A stretch of 64,000 nt of DNA from Paenibacillus methanolicus (GTDB taxonomy: Bacteria; Bacillota; Bacilli; Paenibacillales; Paenibacillaceae). Below, piece after piece: positions 52,853-62,521 of the stretch; positions within the stretch are counted from its first letter, which is position 1, and each line of letters begins with the position of its first letter. The position numbers and the translations under genes were made by a program. A model generated the notes under the pieces. The model did not search any database. It was given only the letters and a program-made list of their open reading frames with translations, and was not told the origin of the DNA. The DNA is taken from the NCBI RefSeq assembly GCF_008124765.1, contig NZ_VNHS01000008.1:310001-374000 (forward strand), given 5' to 3'.

Positions 52853-54066
52853 GCCCGTGCCTCCTTACCGCCCGCCCGCGCCACGATGTGGTCGATAATT
52901 CGCTCGGCAACCGCGCGTTTGGCGGATACGGGCATCTTGTCGACGAGCCCTTCCGGCCCATAGATGGCGACCGCGTTCGTGTCCACGTTAAATCCGGCGC
53001 CTTCCTGCGTCACATCATTGGCCACGATGAGGTCTAACCGTTTGCGCTGCAGCTTATCCATGGCGTAATGCTCGACATTGTCCGTCTCGGCCGCGAATCC
53101 GACCAGAAACTGCCCGGTCTTCCGCGACCCGAGCGTGGCCAGAATATCCGTCGTGCGTTCCAGTTCCAGCGTTAGCTGCTCGCCCTTCTTCTTGATCTTC
53201 GATTCGGACCGATGAACCGGACGGTAATCCGCGACCGCAGCCGCTTTAACGACGATGTCCGCATCCGGATACCGGGCGGTTACTTCGCGCAGCATATCCT
53301 CGGCCGACTCGACCCGGACGAGCCGAACGCTATTGTCCACAAGCTTCGCCGTCGTCCGTCCGGCGATAAGCGTCACGTCCGCGCCTTCTGCCCGTGCCGC
53401 CTCCGCGATGGCGAACCCCATTTTGCCCGACGAATCGTTCGTCAAATAACGGACCGGATCTAATCGTTCGATCGTGCCGCCCGCCGTAACGACGACCCGC
53501 TTGCCCGCAAGCCGTGGTTTCCGGCTGAACCACGTTTCCACCGCATGGACGATATCTTCCGGTTCGGCCAACCGCCCTTTGCCGACGTATCCGCAAGCCA
53601 GCTGTCCCGTTCCCGGTTCGATGAATCGTACGCCTCGATCGGCGAGTACCTGCATGTTACGCTCCACCGCGGGGTGGGCATACATATGTACGTTCATCGC
53701 CGGAGCCGCCAGAATCGGGGCCGTCGTCGCGAGCAGCGTCGTGCTTAACATGTCGTCCGCGAGTCCGGTCGCCAGCTTGGCCAATATATTCGCGGTCGCC
53801 GGCGCGATGACGACGAGATCCGCGCTGTCGGCCAAATGAATATGCGAGACGACCTCCGGCTCGAATTCATCGAACGTATCGAGGTAAACCGGATGGCGCG
53901 ACAGCGTCTGAAGCGTTAGCGGCGTAATGAATTTTGTAGCCGATTCCGTCATAATGACGCGCACGTGCGCGCCGGCTTGAACGAGCTTGCTGCAAATGGA
54001 TGCGGCTTTATACGCAGCGATGCCGCCCGAAATTCCAAGTACTATCGTTTTTCCCCTCAGCACCAC
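52849..54066 (-). CDS. coaBC: Bifunctional phosphopantothenoylcysteine decarboxylase / phosphopantothenate-cysteine ligase
   Basis: Two steps of CoA synthesis in one 405-residue protein. The CoaC flavoprotein half comes first (TIVLGISGGIAAYKA; catalytic His in VSHIHLADSADLVV; APAMNVHMYAHPAV), followed by the CoaB half (VVVTAGGTIERLDPVRYLTN; VKAAAVADYRP). The frame is open to 54219, but GTG 54066 sits 7 bases after GGAAGGGG and yields the family's standard N-terminus; the adjacent GTG at 54063 is equivalent. It lies downstream of the rpoZ terminator, so probably has its own promoter. Confidence 0.94.
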   Translation of the reverse strand: MVLRGKTIVLGISGGIAAYKAASICSKLVQAGAHVRVIMTESATKFITPLTLQTLSRHPVYLDTFDEFEPEVVSHIHLADSADLVVIAPATANILAKLATGLADDMLSTTLLATTAPILAAPAMNVHMYAHPAVERNMQVLADRGVRFIEPGTGQLACGYVGKGRLAEPEDIVHAVETWFSRKPRLAGKRVVVTAGGTIERLDPVRYLTNDSSGKMGFAIAEAARAEGADVTLIAGRTTAKLVDNSVRLVRVESAEDMLREVTARYPDADIVVKAAAVADYRPVHRSESKIKKKGEQLTLELERTTDILATLGSRKTGQFLVGFAAETDNVEHYAMDKLQRKRLDLIVANDVTQEGAGFNVDTNAVAIYGPEGLVDKMPVSAKRAVAERIIDHIVARAGGKEARA

Positions 54067-54225
54067 ATTTCGTCCCCTTCCGTTTGGAGGATGAATCGGC
54101 AGATGTATGCTTCTCTCTTTCGCAGCACGCTTGAACGAATTGACCGCGTGCCCGCGAGAAAACATGCCGCAATCCGGTGAAACGGCTGTCACCGTCCCTT
54201 GCGGCGAAGCGCGTTTCACTCTGGA

Positions 54226-54274
54226 GAATTCTAAACTCGTTTATAGACGCGATGCTTGTAAAGTCTTAGAATTC
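54226..54274. repeat. Inverted repeat upstream of coaBC
   Basis: GAATTCTAA (54226-54234) and its exact complement TTAGAATTC (54266-54274) flank 31 bp within the 260-bp gap between coaBC and rpoZ, just beside the rpoZ terminator. A -10-like TATAAA occurs between the arms on the minus strand. Possibly an operator for coaBC; evidence is weak. Nothing else was seen in the gap. Confidence 0.35.
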
Positions 54275-54305
54275 AAAAAAATAACAACCGCGGCGGGTTG
54301 TTATT
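54275..54305 (-). terminator. Rho-independent terminator of remA-gmk-rpoZ
   Basis: A perfect 10-bp stem AATAACAACC/GGTTGTTATT followed on the minus strand by a run of Ts, 21 bp after the rpoZ stop codon. Confidence 0.93.
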
Positions 54306-54326
54306 GGTCTTGCTCATATCCAACTG

Positions 54327-54536
54327 TTACTCTTCTTTCTCCGGCACGTTCTCCACTTGCACGTAGTCGCTGTAAATCTCTTCCAGCGCTACGCCGACTT
54401 GCTTATGCGATCGCGGTCCGCGAAGGTCGGACTTGACGCCGTCGCGCAGCATGCGCGCGCGGCGGGAAGCCGCCACGACCAGGGAGTATTTGCTATCGAC
54501 TTTCTTCATCAATTCGTCAATGGACGGATATAGCAT
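54327..54536 (-). CDS. rpoZ: RNA polymerase omega subunit
   Basis: Small subunit (69 residues) that stabilises beta prime. The start [20 protein letters not shown] and the motif AASRRARML fit the Firmicute omega family. It follows gmk by 13 bp; the remA-gmk-rpoZ order is conserved in Bacillus. Confidence 0.95.
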   Translation of the reverse strand: MLYPSIDELMKKVDSKYSLVVAASRRARMLRDGVKSDLRGPRSHKQVGVALEEIYSDYVQVENVPEKEE

Positions 54537-54549
54537 CGATTCACCTCAT

Positions 54550-55167
54550 TCATGCTTTCTCGGACGTGGTCTGCATCTCTTCGAGACCGGCCAAAAACCG
54601 ATCCTTCCGGCAATGCTCCGCCGTTATGATACTCTGTATGCGATGACAAGCAGCGTCAATCTCGTCGTTGACGACCGCATAATCATAATACCGAATCAAG
54701 CTCATCTCTTGCTCGGCGACCGTCATGCGGTGGTTGATTACCTCGGCGTTCTCGGTGCCGCGGCCAACGATCCGCTGCTTCAGCTCGTCAAGCGAAGGGG
54801 GAAGCAAGAAAATAAAGACGCCTTCCGGGAACTTCTCTTTCACTTTAAGCGCGCCTTGCACCTCGATCTCCAAGATGACATCCTTGCCGGAAGCCAGCGT
54901 GCGATCGACGAAGTCGCGCGGCGTGCCGTAGAAGTTGCCGACGTATTCGGCGTGTTCGAGCAGCGCGTCGCGGGCGATCATGTCCTGAAACTGCTCGCGC
55001 GTCTTGAAGAAATAGTTGATGCCGTCGATTTCGCCTTGACGCGGCGTGCGCGTCGTGGCGGACACCGAATACACCAGGTCGCTTTGCTTATGACGCAGAA
55101 CGGAACATACGGTTCCCTTGCCGACCCCGGATGGGCCGGATAATACGATTAACAATCCCTTATTCAT
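54550..55167 (-). CDS. gmk: Guanylate kinase
   Basis: Phosphorylates GMP to GDP, 205 residues. P-loop [13 protein letters not shown]-binding [16 protein letters not shown], and YGTPRDFVD are typical. It starts 14 bp after remA. In Bacillus Gmk is a main (p)ppGpp target. Confidence 0.97.
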   Translation of the reverse strand: MNKGLLIVLSGPSGVGKGTVCSVLRHKQSDLVYSVSATTRTPRQGEIDGINYFFKTREQFQDMIARDALLEHAEYVGNFYGTPRDFVDRTLASGKDVILEIEVQGALKVKEKFPEGVFIFLLPPSLDELKQRIVGRGTENAEVINHRMTVAEQEMSLIRYYDYAVVNDEIDAACHRIQSIITAEHCRKDRFLAGLEEMQTTSEKA

Positions 55168-55181
55168 AATACTCCCCGTCG

Positions 55182-55442
55182 CTATTCGTCGTGATCGTCG
55201 TCCTTGGTGGACAACCGATGCGCAACCGTCTCCGGCTGTACAGCGGATAAGATGACATGATCGCTATCCGTAATAATAACCGCGCGCGTGCGGCGGCCAT
55301 AGGTTGCGTCAATCAGCATGTGGCGGTCGCGCGCCTCTTGGATGATACGCTTGATCGGCGCCGATTCCGGGCTCACTATCGAAATGATACGGTTGGCGGA
55401 CACGATGTTCCCGAAGCCGATGTTGATTAATTTAATCGCCAT
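55182..55442 (-). CDS. remA: Extracellular matrix / biofilm regulator RemA (DUF370)
   Basis: DNA-binding regulator of 86 residues, known in Bacillus to activate matrix (eps, tapA) and osmoprotectant genes. The sequence [19 protein letters not shown] and [19 protein letters not shown] is diagnostic. GGAGGGGG precedes the ATG. In Bacillus yloC (YicC family) lies upstream; here there is a 345-bp gap and then dapF. Confidence 0.95.
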   Translation of the reverse strand: MAIKLINIGFGNIVSANRIISIVSPESAPIKRIIQEARDRHMLIDATYGRRTRAVIITDSDHVILSAVQPETVAHRLSTKDDDHDE

Positions 55443-55620
55443 GTCAGGTTCCCCCTCCGGTCTTCCTCCAGCATAATGGCTGCAAAGAAATAATTAAAGA
55501 TACGCAAGAATGATAAGAAGCGGCGAATCTGCCATATGATAGAAAAAGCAGAACCATTGCACTATTCTTGACGAAAAAAGTCCGGAGCATACGTTCGACC
55601 TTCCGGCTTATGCGCAGCCC

Positions 55621-55637
55621 GCAAACGGACCGTTTGC
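55621..55637. repeat. 17-bp perfect palindrome upstream of remA
   Basis: GCAAACGG-A-CCGTTTGC is a perfect odd-centred dyad between the possible remA promoter and the gene. Its half-site resembles those of LacI-family operators (GCAAACG). The binding factor is unknown. Confidence 0.5.
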
Positions 55638-55732
55638 CTGTCCAGGACATGGCTATCCCCGGAAGCGAGTGCATTCATTGATCTATCATAATTCATTTTC
55701 GGATGTTGAACAAGTGTAAAAGCGCTTGAAGG

Positions 55733-55767
55733 AGAAAAAACGAGCTCGCGCGATCGGCGGCCCGTTT
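55733..55767 (-). terminator. Terminator of dapF
   Basis: On the minus strand AAACGGGC pairs with GCTCGTTT (one G-U) around a 14-base loop and runs into six Ts, 21 bp after the dapF stop. Confidence 0.75.
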
Positions 55768-55787
55768 CACTTCTTCTCTCTTCCTTA

Positions 55788-56621
55788 TCAAGACACCGTG
55801 CCGCGGTATACTTCCGCCGCCGGCCCCGTCATATAAACGTGATTATTGTCTTCGTTCCACTCGATCAGCAGGTCGCCGCCCTTAAGCGAGATGACCGCCT
55901 TGCGGTCCGTATAACCGTTCAGCACGGAAGCGACGAGCGTCGCGCAAGCGCCGGTGCCGCATGCCAGCGTCGGGCCTGCGCCGCGTTCCCATACGCGCAT
56001 GTCCGCATAGTCCCGAGAGCGCACGGTCGTGAACTCCACGTTGATTTTGCGCGGGAACATCGGATGCGCTTCGAGCTTCGGTCCCCATGTCGCCAAATCG
56101 AACGTAGACGCGTCATCCACGTAGATTACGCAGTGCGGGTTGCCCATCGATACGGCGGTGAAGCGAAATTCCCGCCCGTCGACCTCGATCGCCTCGTCCA
56201 GCACCGGGCTCGCGTCCACCGTCGTCGGGATCCGCAATCCGTCGAGGACAGGCTGTCCCATATCGACGCGAACTTGAACCGCCTTCCCGTTCTCCACCGT
56301 CAGCTGTACCTTTTGAACACCGGCTCCCAGCGTCTCGACCGTTATTTCTTCCTTGTCCGTCAGTCCGCTGTCATAGACGTACTTGGCGACGCAGCGGATC
56401 GCGTTGCCGCATTGCTCCGCCTCGCTGCCGTCGGAATTAATGATACGCATTCGGAAATCGGCCGACTCCGAAGGAAGAATATAAACCATGCCATCAGCGC
56501 CGATGCCGAAATACCGGTTGCATAATTCTTCCGCCAGCGCTGCCGCGTTAACTGGGAGCTCGGTTTCGCCGGCAATGACGATAAAATCGTTGCCGAGTCC
56601 ATTCATCTTCGTAAAGTTCAT
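55788..56621 (-). CDS. dapF: Diaminopimelate epimerase
   Basis: Converts LL- to meso-diaminopimelate for lysine and peptidoglycan, 277 residues. The two catalytic cysteines lie in AEQCGNAIRC and TLACGTGACA; the start MNFTKMNGLGNDFIVI is typical. The ATG at 56621 has AAGGAG 8 bases upstream; a GTG at 56630 lies inside that site and is rejected. It is an addition to the usual Bacillus cluster, between the Ca2+ ATPase and remA. Confidence 0.96.
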   Translation of the reverse strand: MNFTKMNGLGNDFIVIAGETELPVNAAALAEELCNRYFGIGADGMVYILPSESADFRMRIINSDGSEAEQCGNAIRCVAKYVYDSGLTDKEEITVETLGAGVQKVQLTVENGKAVQVRVDMGQPVLDGLRIPTTVDASPVLDEAIEVDGREFRFTAVSMGNPHCVIYVDDASTFDLATWGPKLEAHPMFPRKINVEFTTVRSRDYADMRVWERGAGPTLACGTGACATLVASVLNGYTDRKAVISLKGGDLLIEWNEDNNHVYMTGPAAEVYRGTVS

Positions 56622-56755
56622 CGTTTGCACTCCTTCAAATGTTGCGCGGTCGCTCTAATTTGCTAATAGCATATCGCAAAGAAAGTCGAAACGCTATTCA
56701 TAAATTGGCGCATTATTTGCACTCTGTTACCGCGCTTCGCCATACGCCGTAACGC

Positions 56756-56789
56756 GGCAAAGCCGTCCCGCGCGCGGAACGGCTTTGCC
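56756..56789 (-). terminator. Hairpin after the Ca2+ ATPase gene
   Basis: A 14-bp GC-rich stem (arms GGCAAAGCCGTTCC and GGGACGGCTTTGCC, one G-U) begins 8 bp after the stop codon. There is no T-run, so termination may be weak. Confidence 0.55.
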
Positions 56790-56796
56790 TGCAAAC

Positions 56797-59601
56797 TTAA
56801 GCGGCAGGCTTTGAAGGCGCGAACGGCCGCCCTTGGCTGCGATTGTTCTTTTTCTTCTTCTCCGTCGTGCCGAGCACGCTGCCGATGCCCATGAGGAATG
56901 TTGGGATGCCGGCGGCGACCAGGACAAGGCACCATTCGCGCAACCCGATCGGCACCGTCTTGAAGATCGGTTGGAGCGCCTCGATGTACAGCACGCCGAT
57001 CATGAGGAGCAGGGAAGACAGAACCGCCAGCACGAGATATTTATTTTGGAAAATGTTGCGGTGGAAAATCGAGCGCGAGCTTCTGCAATCGAACACGTGG
57101 ATCAGCTGAGCCATAACGAGCGTGGCGAACGCGACGGTCTGCGCTTCCACGAGCTTCGCCGGATTGCCCGGATCTTCGCGCAGCGTAAGCCAGAAGGCGC
57201 CAAGCGTGCAGACGCCGATGAGAATGCCGCGGCTGATGATTTTCCAACCGAGCCGTCGGGCGAATATATTCTCCTTGGCCGAACGCGGCTTGTGCTGCAT
57301 GAGATCCTTCTCCGCCTGGTCGACGCCGAGCGCCATCGCGGGCAGTCCGTCCGTGACGAGATTGACCCACAAAATTTGGATCGGCACGAGCGGAAGCGGG
57401 AGACCGGCCATCATCGCCAGGAACATCGTCAAAATTTCGCCGACGTTGGACGCGAGCAGATAGCGGATGAATTTGCGGATATTCTCGTAAATGCCGCGTC
57501 CTTCTTCGATTGCGGAGACGATCGTCGCGAAGTTGTCGTCGCTCAATACGAGCGAAGATGCTTCCTTCGAGACGTCCGTGCCGGTAATCCCCATCGCGAT
57601 GCCGATATCGGCTGCTTTGATCGCGGGAGCGTCGTTCACCCCGTCTCCCGTCATCGCCACGACATGTCCTTTGCGCTGTAGCGCCTTGACGATACGCAAT
57701 TTATGCTCCGGCGACACGCGCGCGTAGACGTACACATTATCCACGACGCCGTCGAGCTTCTCGTCGTCCATCGCGGCGAGCTGCTGACCGCTGAGCGTCT
57801 GACCGCCGCGCGGGATGATGCCGAGCTGCCCGGCGATCGCTTCGGCCGTCAGCTGGTGATCGCCCGTGATCATGACCGTCTTGATGCCGGCTCTTCTGCA
57901 GGTCGCGATCGAATCCCGCACCTCTTTGCGCGGCGGGTCGATCATGCCCGTCAATCCGACGAAGATGAGCTGGCATTCCACGTCTTCTTCGGACTCGTGG
58001 CGATCGGTCTGGCGCAAATCCCGGTAAGCGAAGCCGAGCACGCGAAGCGCCTGCTGGGCCATCGACTCGCTCGCCGCATTCACTTTCTGCTTCAGCGTCG
58101 GCGTGAACGGAACCACTTTGCCGTCCCACAGCACGTAACTGCACTGCTCCATCAACACGTCCGGCGCGCCCTTCGTGCATACCAAGCGGCCGCCTTGATG
58201 GCTAACGAGAACCGACATCCGTTTGCGCTCGGAATCGAAGGAGAATTCCTTCTCGCGCTTGTACAAGCTCTCGAGCGACTTCGCCGACACGCCGAGCTTC
58301 GCCGCCAGCACGGTCAGCGCGCCTTCGGTCGGATCCCCTTTCAACGTCCACTCCTCGGCCGCGACTGCAGGCTGGCCTCGCTTGCCGCGCTTGGGCTCGT
58401 TGTCCGGCTCGTTCTGGATCAGCTGCGCATTGTTGCAAAGCGCCGCGACCTGGAGCAACCGGCGAAGCGATTGATCCTGCTTCACGTCGACCGGCTTGCC
58501 CGCTTCATAGACTGCTCCTTGCGGCTCGTAGCCTTCGCCCGTCACGTCCATTTCCCGGCCGCCGATCCACATCTTGGTGACGGTCATTTTGTTCTGCGTT
58601 AGCGTGCCCGTCTTATCCGAGCAAATGACCGACGCGCAGCCTAGCGTCTCGACGGAAGGCAGTTTGCGCACGATCGCCCTGCGTTTGATCATCCGCTGCA
58701 CGCCGAGCGCAAGAGCGATCGTCACGATTGCCGGCAAGCCTTCCGGTATGGCGGCGACGGCAAGGCTTACTCCCGCCAGGAACATCTCGTACGGCGGCTG
58801 ACCGTGCAGGATGCCCGCCGCGACGACCATGACCGTCAATCCGAGCGCGACGACGATGAGGATTTTGCCCAACTGTTCCAAACGGTGCTGCAGCGGCGTC
58901 TCCATCGATTCGGTCTGCTGAATGAGTTCCGCGATTTTGCCCATTTCCGTGGACATGCCCGTTCGGATGACGATCCCCTTCGCGGACCCCCTCGTTATCA
59001 TCGTCCCCATGAAGCCCGTGTTCTTCTGATCGCCCAGCGGGATGTCGTCGGCGGCGATCGGTTGGCTATGTTTATTGACGGGCACCGATTCGCCGGTCAG
59101 CGCGGATTCCTCCGCATAGCAGCTGCTCGTCTCGATCCATCGCAGATCGGCCGGAATCCGGTCGCCGCTTTCCAAGAAGACGATATCGCCCGGCACGAGC
59201 TCGCTCGCCGGAATCGCCTTCACCGTGCCGTCGCGGAGCACTTTGGCCGCCGGCGCGGACAATTCCTTGAGCGCCCGCAGCGACTTCTCGGCGCGGAACT
59301 CCTGGATAAAACCGAGAATGGCGTTAATGACGATGATCGCCACAATCGTGATGGCGTCCAAATACTCGCCCAGCAGACCGGATACCAGCGTCGCTCCAAG
59401 CAGGACCAGCACCATGAAATCTTTGAACTGATTGAAAAACAACGCTACCGGCGAAACTTTCTTCCCTTCGGAAAGCTCGTTGCGCCCCCCGCTGACAAGC
59501 CGCTCCCCCGCTTCGGCCTGCGAAAGCCCGGAGTCCAGCGAAGCGCGCAGCGTCTGCGCAAGCTCCTCCGTCCCCAATTGATGCCACTTCCGTTGTTCCA
59601 T
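56797..59601 (-). CDS. Cation-transporting P-type ATPase, SERCA-like Ca2+ pump (YloB)
   Basis: Calcium-exporting P2A-type ATPase of 934 residues. It has a cation-ATPase N-domain, A-domain TGES (169-172), M4 signature PEGLP (286-290) as in calcium pumps, phosphorylation site [10 protein letters not shown] (Asp329), [11 protein letters not shown] hinge and a ten-helix membrane topology. The C-terminus is short and basic/Pro-rich. A homologous gene (yloB) lies near remA-gmk in Bacillus and is linked to spore germination and heat resistance there. It is divergent from rqcH with about 160 bp between. Confidence 0.93.
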   Translation of the reverse strand: MEQRKWHQLGTEELAQTLRASLDSGLSQAEAGERLVSGGRNELSEGKKVSPVALFFNQFKDFMVLVLLGATLVSGLLGEYLDAITIVAIIVINAILGFIQEFRAEKSLRALKELSAPAAKVLRDGTVKAIPASELVPGDIVFLESGDRIPADLRWIETSSCYAEESALTGESVPVNKHSQPIAADDIPLGDQKNTGFMGTMITRGSAKGIVIRTGMSTEMGKIAELIQQTESMETPLQHRLEQLGKILIVVALGLTVMVVAAGILHGQPPYEMFLAGVSLAVAAIPEGLPAIVTIALALGVQRMIKRRAIVRKLPSVETLGCASVICSDKTGTLTQNKMTVTKMWIGGREMDVTGEGYEPQGAVYEAGKPVDVKQDQSLRRLLQVAALCNNAQLIQNEPDNEPKRGKRGQPAVAAEEWTLKGDPTEGALTVLAAKLGVSAKSLESLYKREKEFSFDSERKRMSVLVSHQGGRLVCTKGAPDVLMEQCSYVLWDGKVVPFTPTLKQKVNAASESMAQQALRVLGFAYRDLRQTDRHESEEDVECQLIFVGLTGMIDPPRKEVRDSIATCRRAGIKTVMITGDHQLTAEAIAGQLGIIPRGGQTLSGQQLAAMDDEKLDGVVDNVYVYARVSPEHKLRIVKALQRKGHVVAMTGDGVNDAPAIKAADIGIAMGITGTDVSKEASSLVLSDDNFATIVSAIEEGRGIYENIRKFIRYLLASNVGEILTMFLAMMAGLPLPLVPIQILWVNLVTDGLPAMALGVDQAEKDLMQHKPRSAKENIFARRLGWKIISRGILIGVCTLGAFWLTLREDPGNPAKLVEAQTVAFATLVMAQLIHVFDCRSSRSIFHRNIFQNKYLVLAVLSSLLLMIGVLYIEALQPIFKTVPIGLREWCLVLVAAGIPTFLMGIGSVLGTTEKKKKNNRSQGRPFAPSKPAA

Positions 59602-59758
59602 GCCGCGTCTCCCTCCCGTTACTTGCCGCCGCTAGGACAGCCTTCATGCCTAAATCTATTCGGACAACCCGCAAAATATCCCAGACCGGCCTTAAGTTTT
59701 TGGCCAATCTATGGCATGATAGGGAGATGACATACGGTTAAAGGAGAATTCAAACGCC

Positions 59759-61561
59759 ATGGCACTAGACGGAATCGTAACACGTGCCGTCGTGCGCGAG
59801 CTGCAAACGCTCGTCGGCACGCGCATTCATAAAATACATCAACCGACCGACCATGACCTCGTGATGCAAATACGAGGCGGACAGACGCCGGGCAAGCTTC
59901 TGATCTCGGCCAATCCGACCTACCCGCGCATGCACTGGACCAACCAATCGTTCATGAACCCGCTGGAAGCGCCGATGTTCTGCATGCTGCTGCGCAAATA
60001 TTGCGAAGGCGGCCAGATCGAAGAGGTGCTGCAAATCGGCACCGAACGCATCATTCATATTCGCGTGCGCCAGCGCGACGAGCTCGGGGATATCGCGCTC
60101 AAGACGATCGTCGTCGAGCTGATGGGCCGGCACAGCAACATTATCCTGCTTGATCATGCGACCGGCACGATCCATGACGGCATCCATCACGTAACGCCCG
60201 CCATCTCGAGCTACCGGATCGTCATGCCTGGGGCCGCGTATACCGCTCCGCCGGAGCAAGGGAAAACCGACCCGTTCGCCGTGCAGGACGAGACGTCCTT
60301 CTTGGCCGCGCTAGAGCGTCCGTTGGCGCAAACCAAGGATGATGAGGAGGCGCCGAAGCCGCCTTCGAACTTGGAGCAGCTGCTCGTCGCGGCATTCAGC
60401 GGGGTGAGTCCGCTGCTGGCCAGAGAGATTGTGCATCGCGGCGGAGCGTCTGGCGCGACGGATGCGCCGGACGCCGAGAGCGGCAAGGCCGTGTGGCCAG
60501 TCTACCAATCGATGATGGCCGAATTCGCCGCTCATCGCTATTCGCCGAACATCGTGGAGCCCGGCGAAAGCGGACAGCCGCGCAAGTCCGTCTTCTCGGT
60601 CGCGCCGCTCACGCATCTTGCGCATGGCAACGCGCAGACGTTCGATTCCATCAGCGGCTGTCTGGAAGCCTATTACGGAGACAAAGCCGAGCGGGATACG
60701 GTGAAGCAGCGCGTATCCGATTTGATTCGCTTCCTGCAGAACGAGCGGAATAAGAACGCCAAGAAGATCGAGAAGCTGCAGGAGACGCTGGTCGAGGCGA
60801 GCGGAGCGGACAAATACCGCATTCTCGGCGAGCTGCTAACGACTTACATGCACCAATTCCAGCGCGGGGACGCGTCGGTCGAAGTGATCAATTATTACGA
60901 CGAAGAACAAAAACCCGTCGCGATCGCGCTCGATCCGCAGCTTTCGCCTTCGGAGAATGCCCAGCGCTACTTCAAACGTTATACGAAGCATAAGAATTCC
61001 TTGGAAGCCGTCGCCGTTCAGATGCAACAAGCGCGCGAAGAAATCGTCTACCTGGACGCCTTGCTTCAGCAGTTGGAGAGCGCGTCGCTAGCGGACATCG
61101 ACGAAATCCGCGAGGAACTCGTCGAGCAAGGTTATTTGCGAGACCGGGCCAAACGCGGCGCCAAGAAGCGCAAGAACGCCAAGCCGGCGCTGCTGTGCTA
61201 CACGTCGAGCGAAGGCATTCCGATCTACGTCGGCAAGAATAATACGCAGAACGATTTTTTGACGAACAAGACGGCGGGGCCGAACGAAACGTGGCTGCAT
61301 ACCAAAGACATTCCGGGTTCGCACGTCGTCATTCGGGCCACCGAATTCGGGAACGCCACGCTCGAAGAGGCGGCCATGCTCGCGGCGCATTACAGCCAAG
61401 CCCGCTCTTCTTCCCTCGTGCCGGTCGATTATACGCTGATTCGCTACGTCAAAAAGCCAAGCGGCGCCAAGCCCGGCTTTGTCATTTACGATCATCAGAA
61501 AACGTTGTTCATTACGCCGGACGAGCAGCGCATCAAATCGTGGCCGTCCGTGACCAAGTAG
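59759..61561 (+). CDS. rqcH: Ribosome-quality-control factor RqcH (NFACT family, FpbA-like)
   Basis: Protein of 600 residues homologous to Rqc2/NEMF: binds stalled 50S subunits and adds C-terminal Ala tails to mark nascent chains. The NFACT-N domain starts MALDGIVTRAVVRELQ and includes IHKIHQPTDHDLVMQ; a central helical/coiled-coil region (about 330-450) and the NFACT-R domain (IYVGKNNTQNDFLTNKTA, then TWLHTKDIPGSHVVI) follow. Older names are YloA and fibronectin-binding protein. AAAGGAG lies 12 bases before the ATG, somewhat long. Confidence 0.94.
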   Translation: MALDGIVTRAVVRELQTLVGTRIHKIHQPTDHDLVMQIRGGQTPGKLLISANPTYPRMHWTNQSFMNPLEAPMFCMLLRKYCEGGQIEEVLQIGTERIIHIRVRQRDELGDIALKTIVVELMGRHSNIILLDHATGTIHDGIHHVTPAISSYRIVMPGAAYTAPPEQGKTDPFAVQDETSFLAALERPLAQTKDDEEAPKPPSNLEQLLVAAFSGVSPLLAREIVHRGGASGATDAPDAESGKAVWPVYQSMMAEFAAHRYSPNIVEPGESGQPRKSVFSVAPLTHLAHGNAQTFDSISGCLEAYYGDKAERDTVKQRVSDLIRFLQNERNKNAKKIEKLQETLVEASGADKYRILGELLTTYMHQFQRGDASVEVINYYDEEQKPVAIALDPQLSPSENAQRYFKRYTKHKNSLEAVAVQMQQAREEIVYLDALLQQLESASLADIDEIREELVEQGYLRDRAKRGAKKRKNAKPALLCYTSSEGIPIYVGKNNTQNDFLTNKTAGPNETWLHTKDIPGSHVVIRATEFGNATLEEAAMLAAHYSQARSSSLVPVDYTLIRYVKKPSGAKPGFVIYDHQKTLFITPDEQRIKSWPSVTK

Positions 61562-61580
61562 CCATCGCCTAGATTGTCCC

Positions 61581-61645
61581 AAAGACAAACAAGGCTACCG
61601 TCTCCCTGTTCGGGAGCGCGGAAGCCTTGTTTGTCTTGCTGTTAT
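61581..61645. terminator. Large bidirectional terminator hairpin after rqcH
   Basis: Perfect 15-bp arms AAGACAAACAAGGCT (61582-61596) and complement (61623-61637), with an inner CTCCC/GGGAG stem, lie between the convergent rqcH and PHP-domain genes. The plus-strand tail is GCTGTTATTT. Confidence 0.75.
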
Positions 61646-61669
61646 TTCGCGCTGCATTCTCATAATCGC

Positions 61670-62521
61670 TTAGACCCGCCAAGCCGGGTTCAGCTGCTTT
61701 AGCACGGCCGCATCCACCGTACGGTGGCCGATCGGTCCATGGAAAACGTCCTCGCCGGCGCGAACGCCGTGGAAATCGGAGCCGCCCGTAACAATGAGTC
61801 CGTACTGGCTCGCAAGCTTGACGTACTTCGCTTCATCCTCGGGGGCGTGATCGGAGTGATAGGCTTCGATGCCTTCCGCCCCGGCGCGGATGATGTCTTC
61901 CACTAGCGAGTCGTTGCCATAGAGGCCGGGATGCGCAATCACGCTCGTGCCGCCCGCCTCCCGAATCCATTCCAATGCCTCGAACGGCGACAAGCGCGAA
62001 GCGCTCGCGTATGCCTGAGCTCCCGCTGCCAAATACTTCTCGAATGCTTCCTGCGTGGAACCGACCGCGCCTCTAGCCACGAGCACCGCAGCGATATGGG
62101 GACGTCCGATCGTCCCGCTGTCTTTCCCCGCGCGGCGCGCCTCGGCCATCACGTCCGCCATCGTGATCGCGATGCCCAGCTTGCCTAATTTCTCCAATAT
62201 CAGCTCGTTGCGCCTGTTCCGGCCGTTCAACAGCGTTCCGAGCTTCTCCCGCCAACGGTCGCTGCGCCAATCCGTGTAATACCCGAGGATGTGGATGTCG
62301 CAGCCTCCGGCGTACGTGCTGATCTCGACGCCCGGGACGACCGCGATGCCAAGCCGCTCCCCTTCGTTCACGGCTTCCTCGACGCCATCGACCGTGTCAT
62401 GGTCCGTTATGCCAACAGCCGCCAGCCCTGCGGCTTTGGCCATTCGCACATTGTCCGCCGGACGCTGCAAGCCGTCCGATGCGGTCGTATGCGTATGCAG
62501 ATCCGCCAAGTTTACAGCCAT
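61670..62521 (-). CDS. PHP-domain phosphoesterase (TrpH/RNase AM-like)
   Basis: Metal-dependent phosphoesterase of 283 residues. PHP motifs: DLHTHTTASDG (metal His residues near position 8-10), GITDHDTVDG, VPGVEISTY, VIAHPGLYG and TGGSDFHG. Members of this family (TrpH/YciV) hydrolyse 3',5'-nucleoside bisphosphates or trim RNA 5' ends. The start overlaps the end of the upstream LysR gene by 10 bp, so it is co-transcribed with it. Confidence 0.88.
   Translation of the reverse strand: MAVNLADLHTHTTASDGLQRPADNVRMAKAAGLAAVGITDHDTVDGVEEAVNEGERLGIAVVPGVEISTYAGGCDIHILGYYTDWRSDRWREKLGTLLNGRNRRNELILEKLGKLGIAITMADVMAEARRAGKDSGTIGRPHIAAVLVARGAVGSTQEAFEKYLAAGAQAYASASRLSPFEALEWIREAGGTSVIAHPGLYGNDSLVEDIIRAGAEGIEAYHSDHAPEDEAKYVKLASQYGLIVTGGSDFHGVRAGEDVFHGPIGHRTVDAAVLKQLNPAWRV

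Larger units (their letters stand above)
55443..55787. other. 345-bp gap upstream of remA
   Basis: Contains the dapF terminator, a 17-bp perfect palindrome and a possible minus-strand promoter TTGTTC-17 bp-TATGAT (about 55684-55712) for remA, with a weak -35. An open frame 55444-55674 on the minus strand has no good ribosome-binding site and was not accepted as a gene. Confidence 0.5.

Noticed and set aside
55444-55674. Minus-strand open frame of 76 codons directly before remA
   Set aside because: No convincing ribosome-binding site, no recognisable domain, and it crosses a perfect palindrome and a possible promoter. A small hydrophobic protein cannot be fully excluded.
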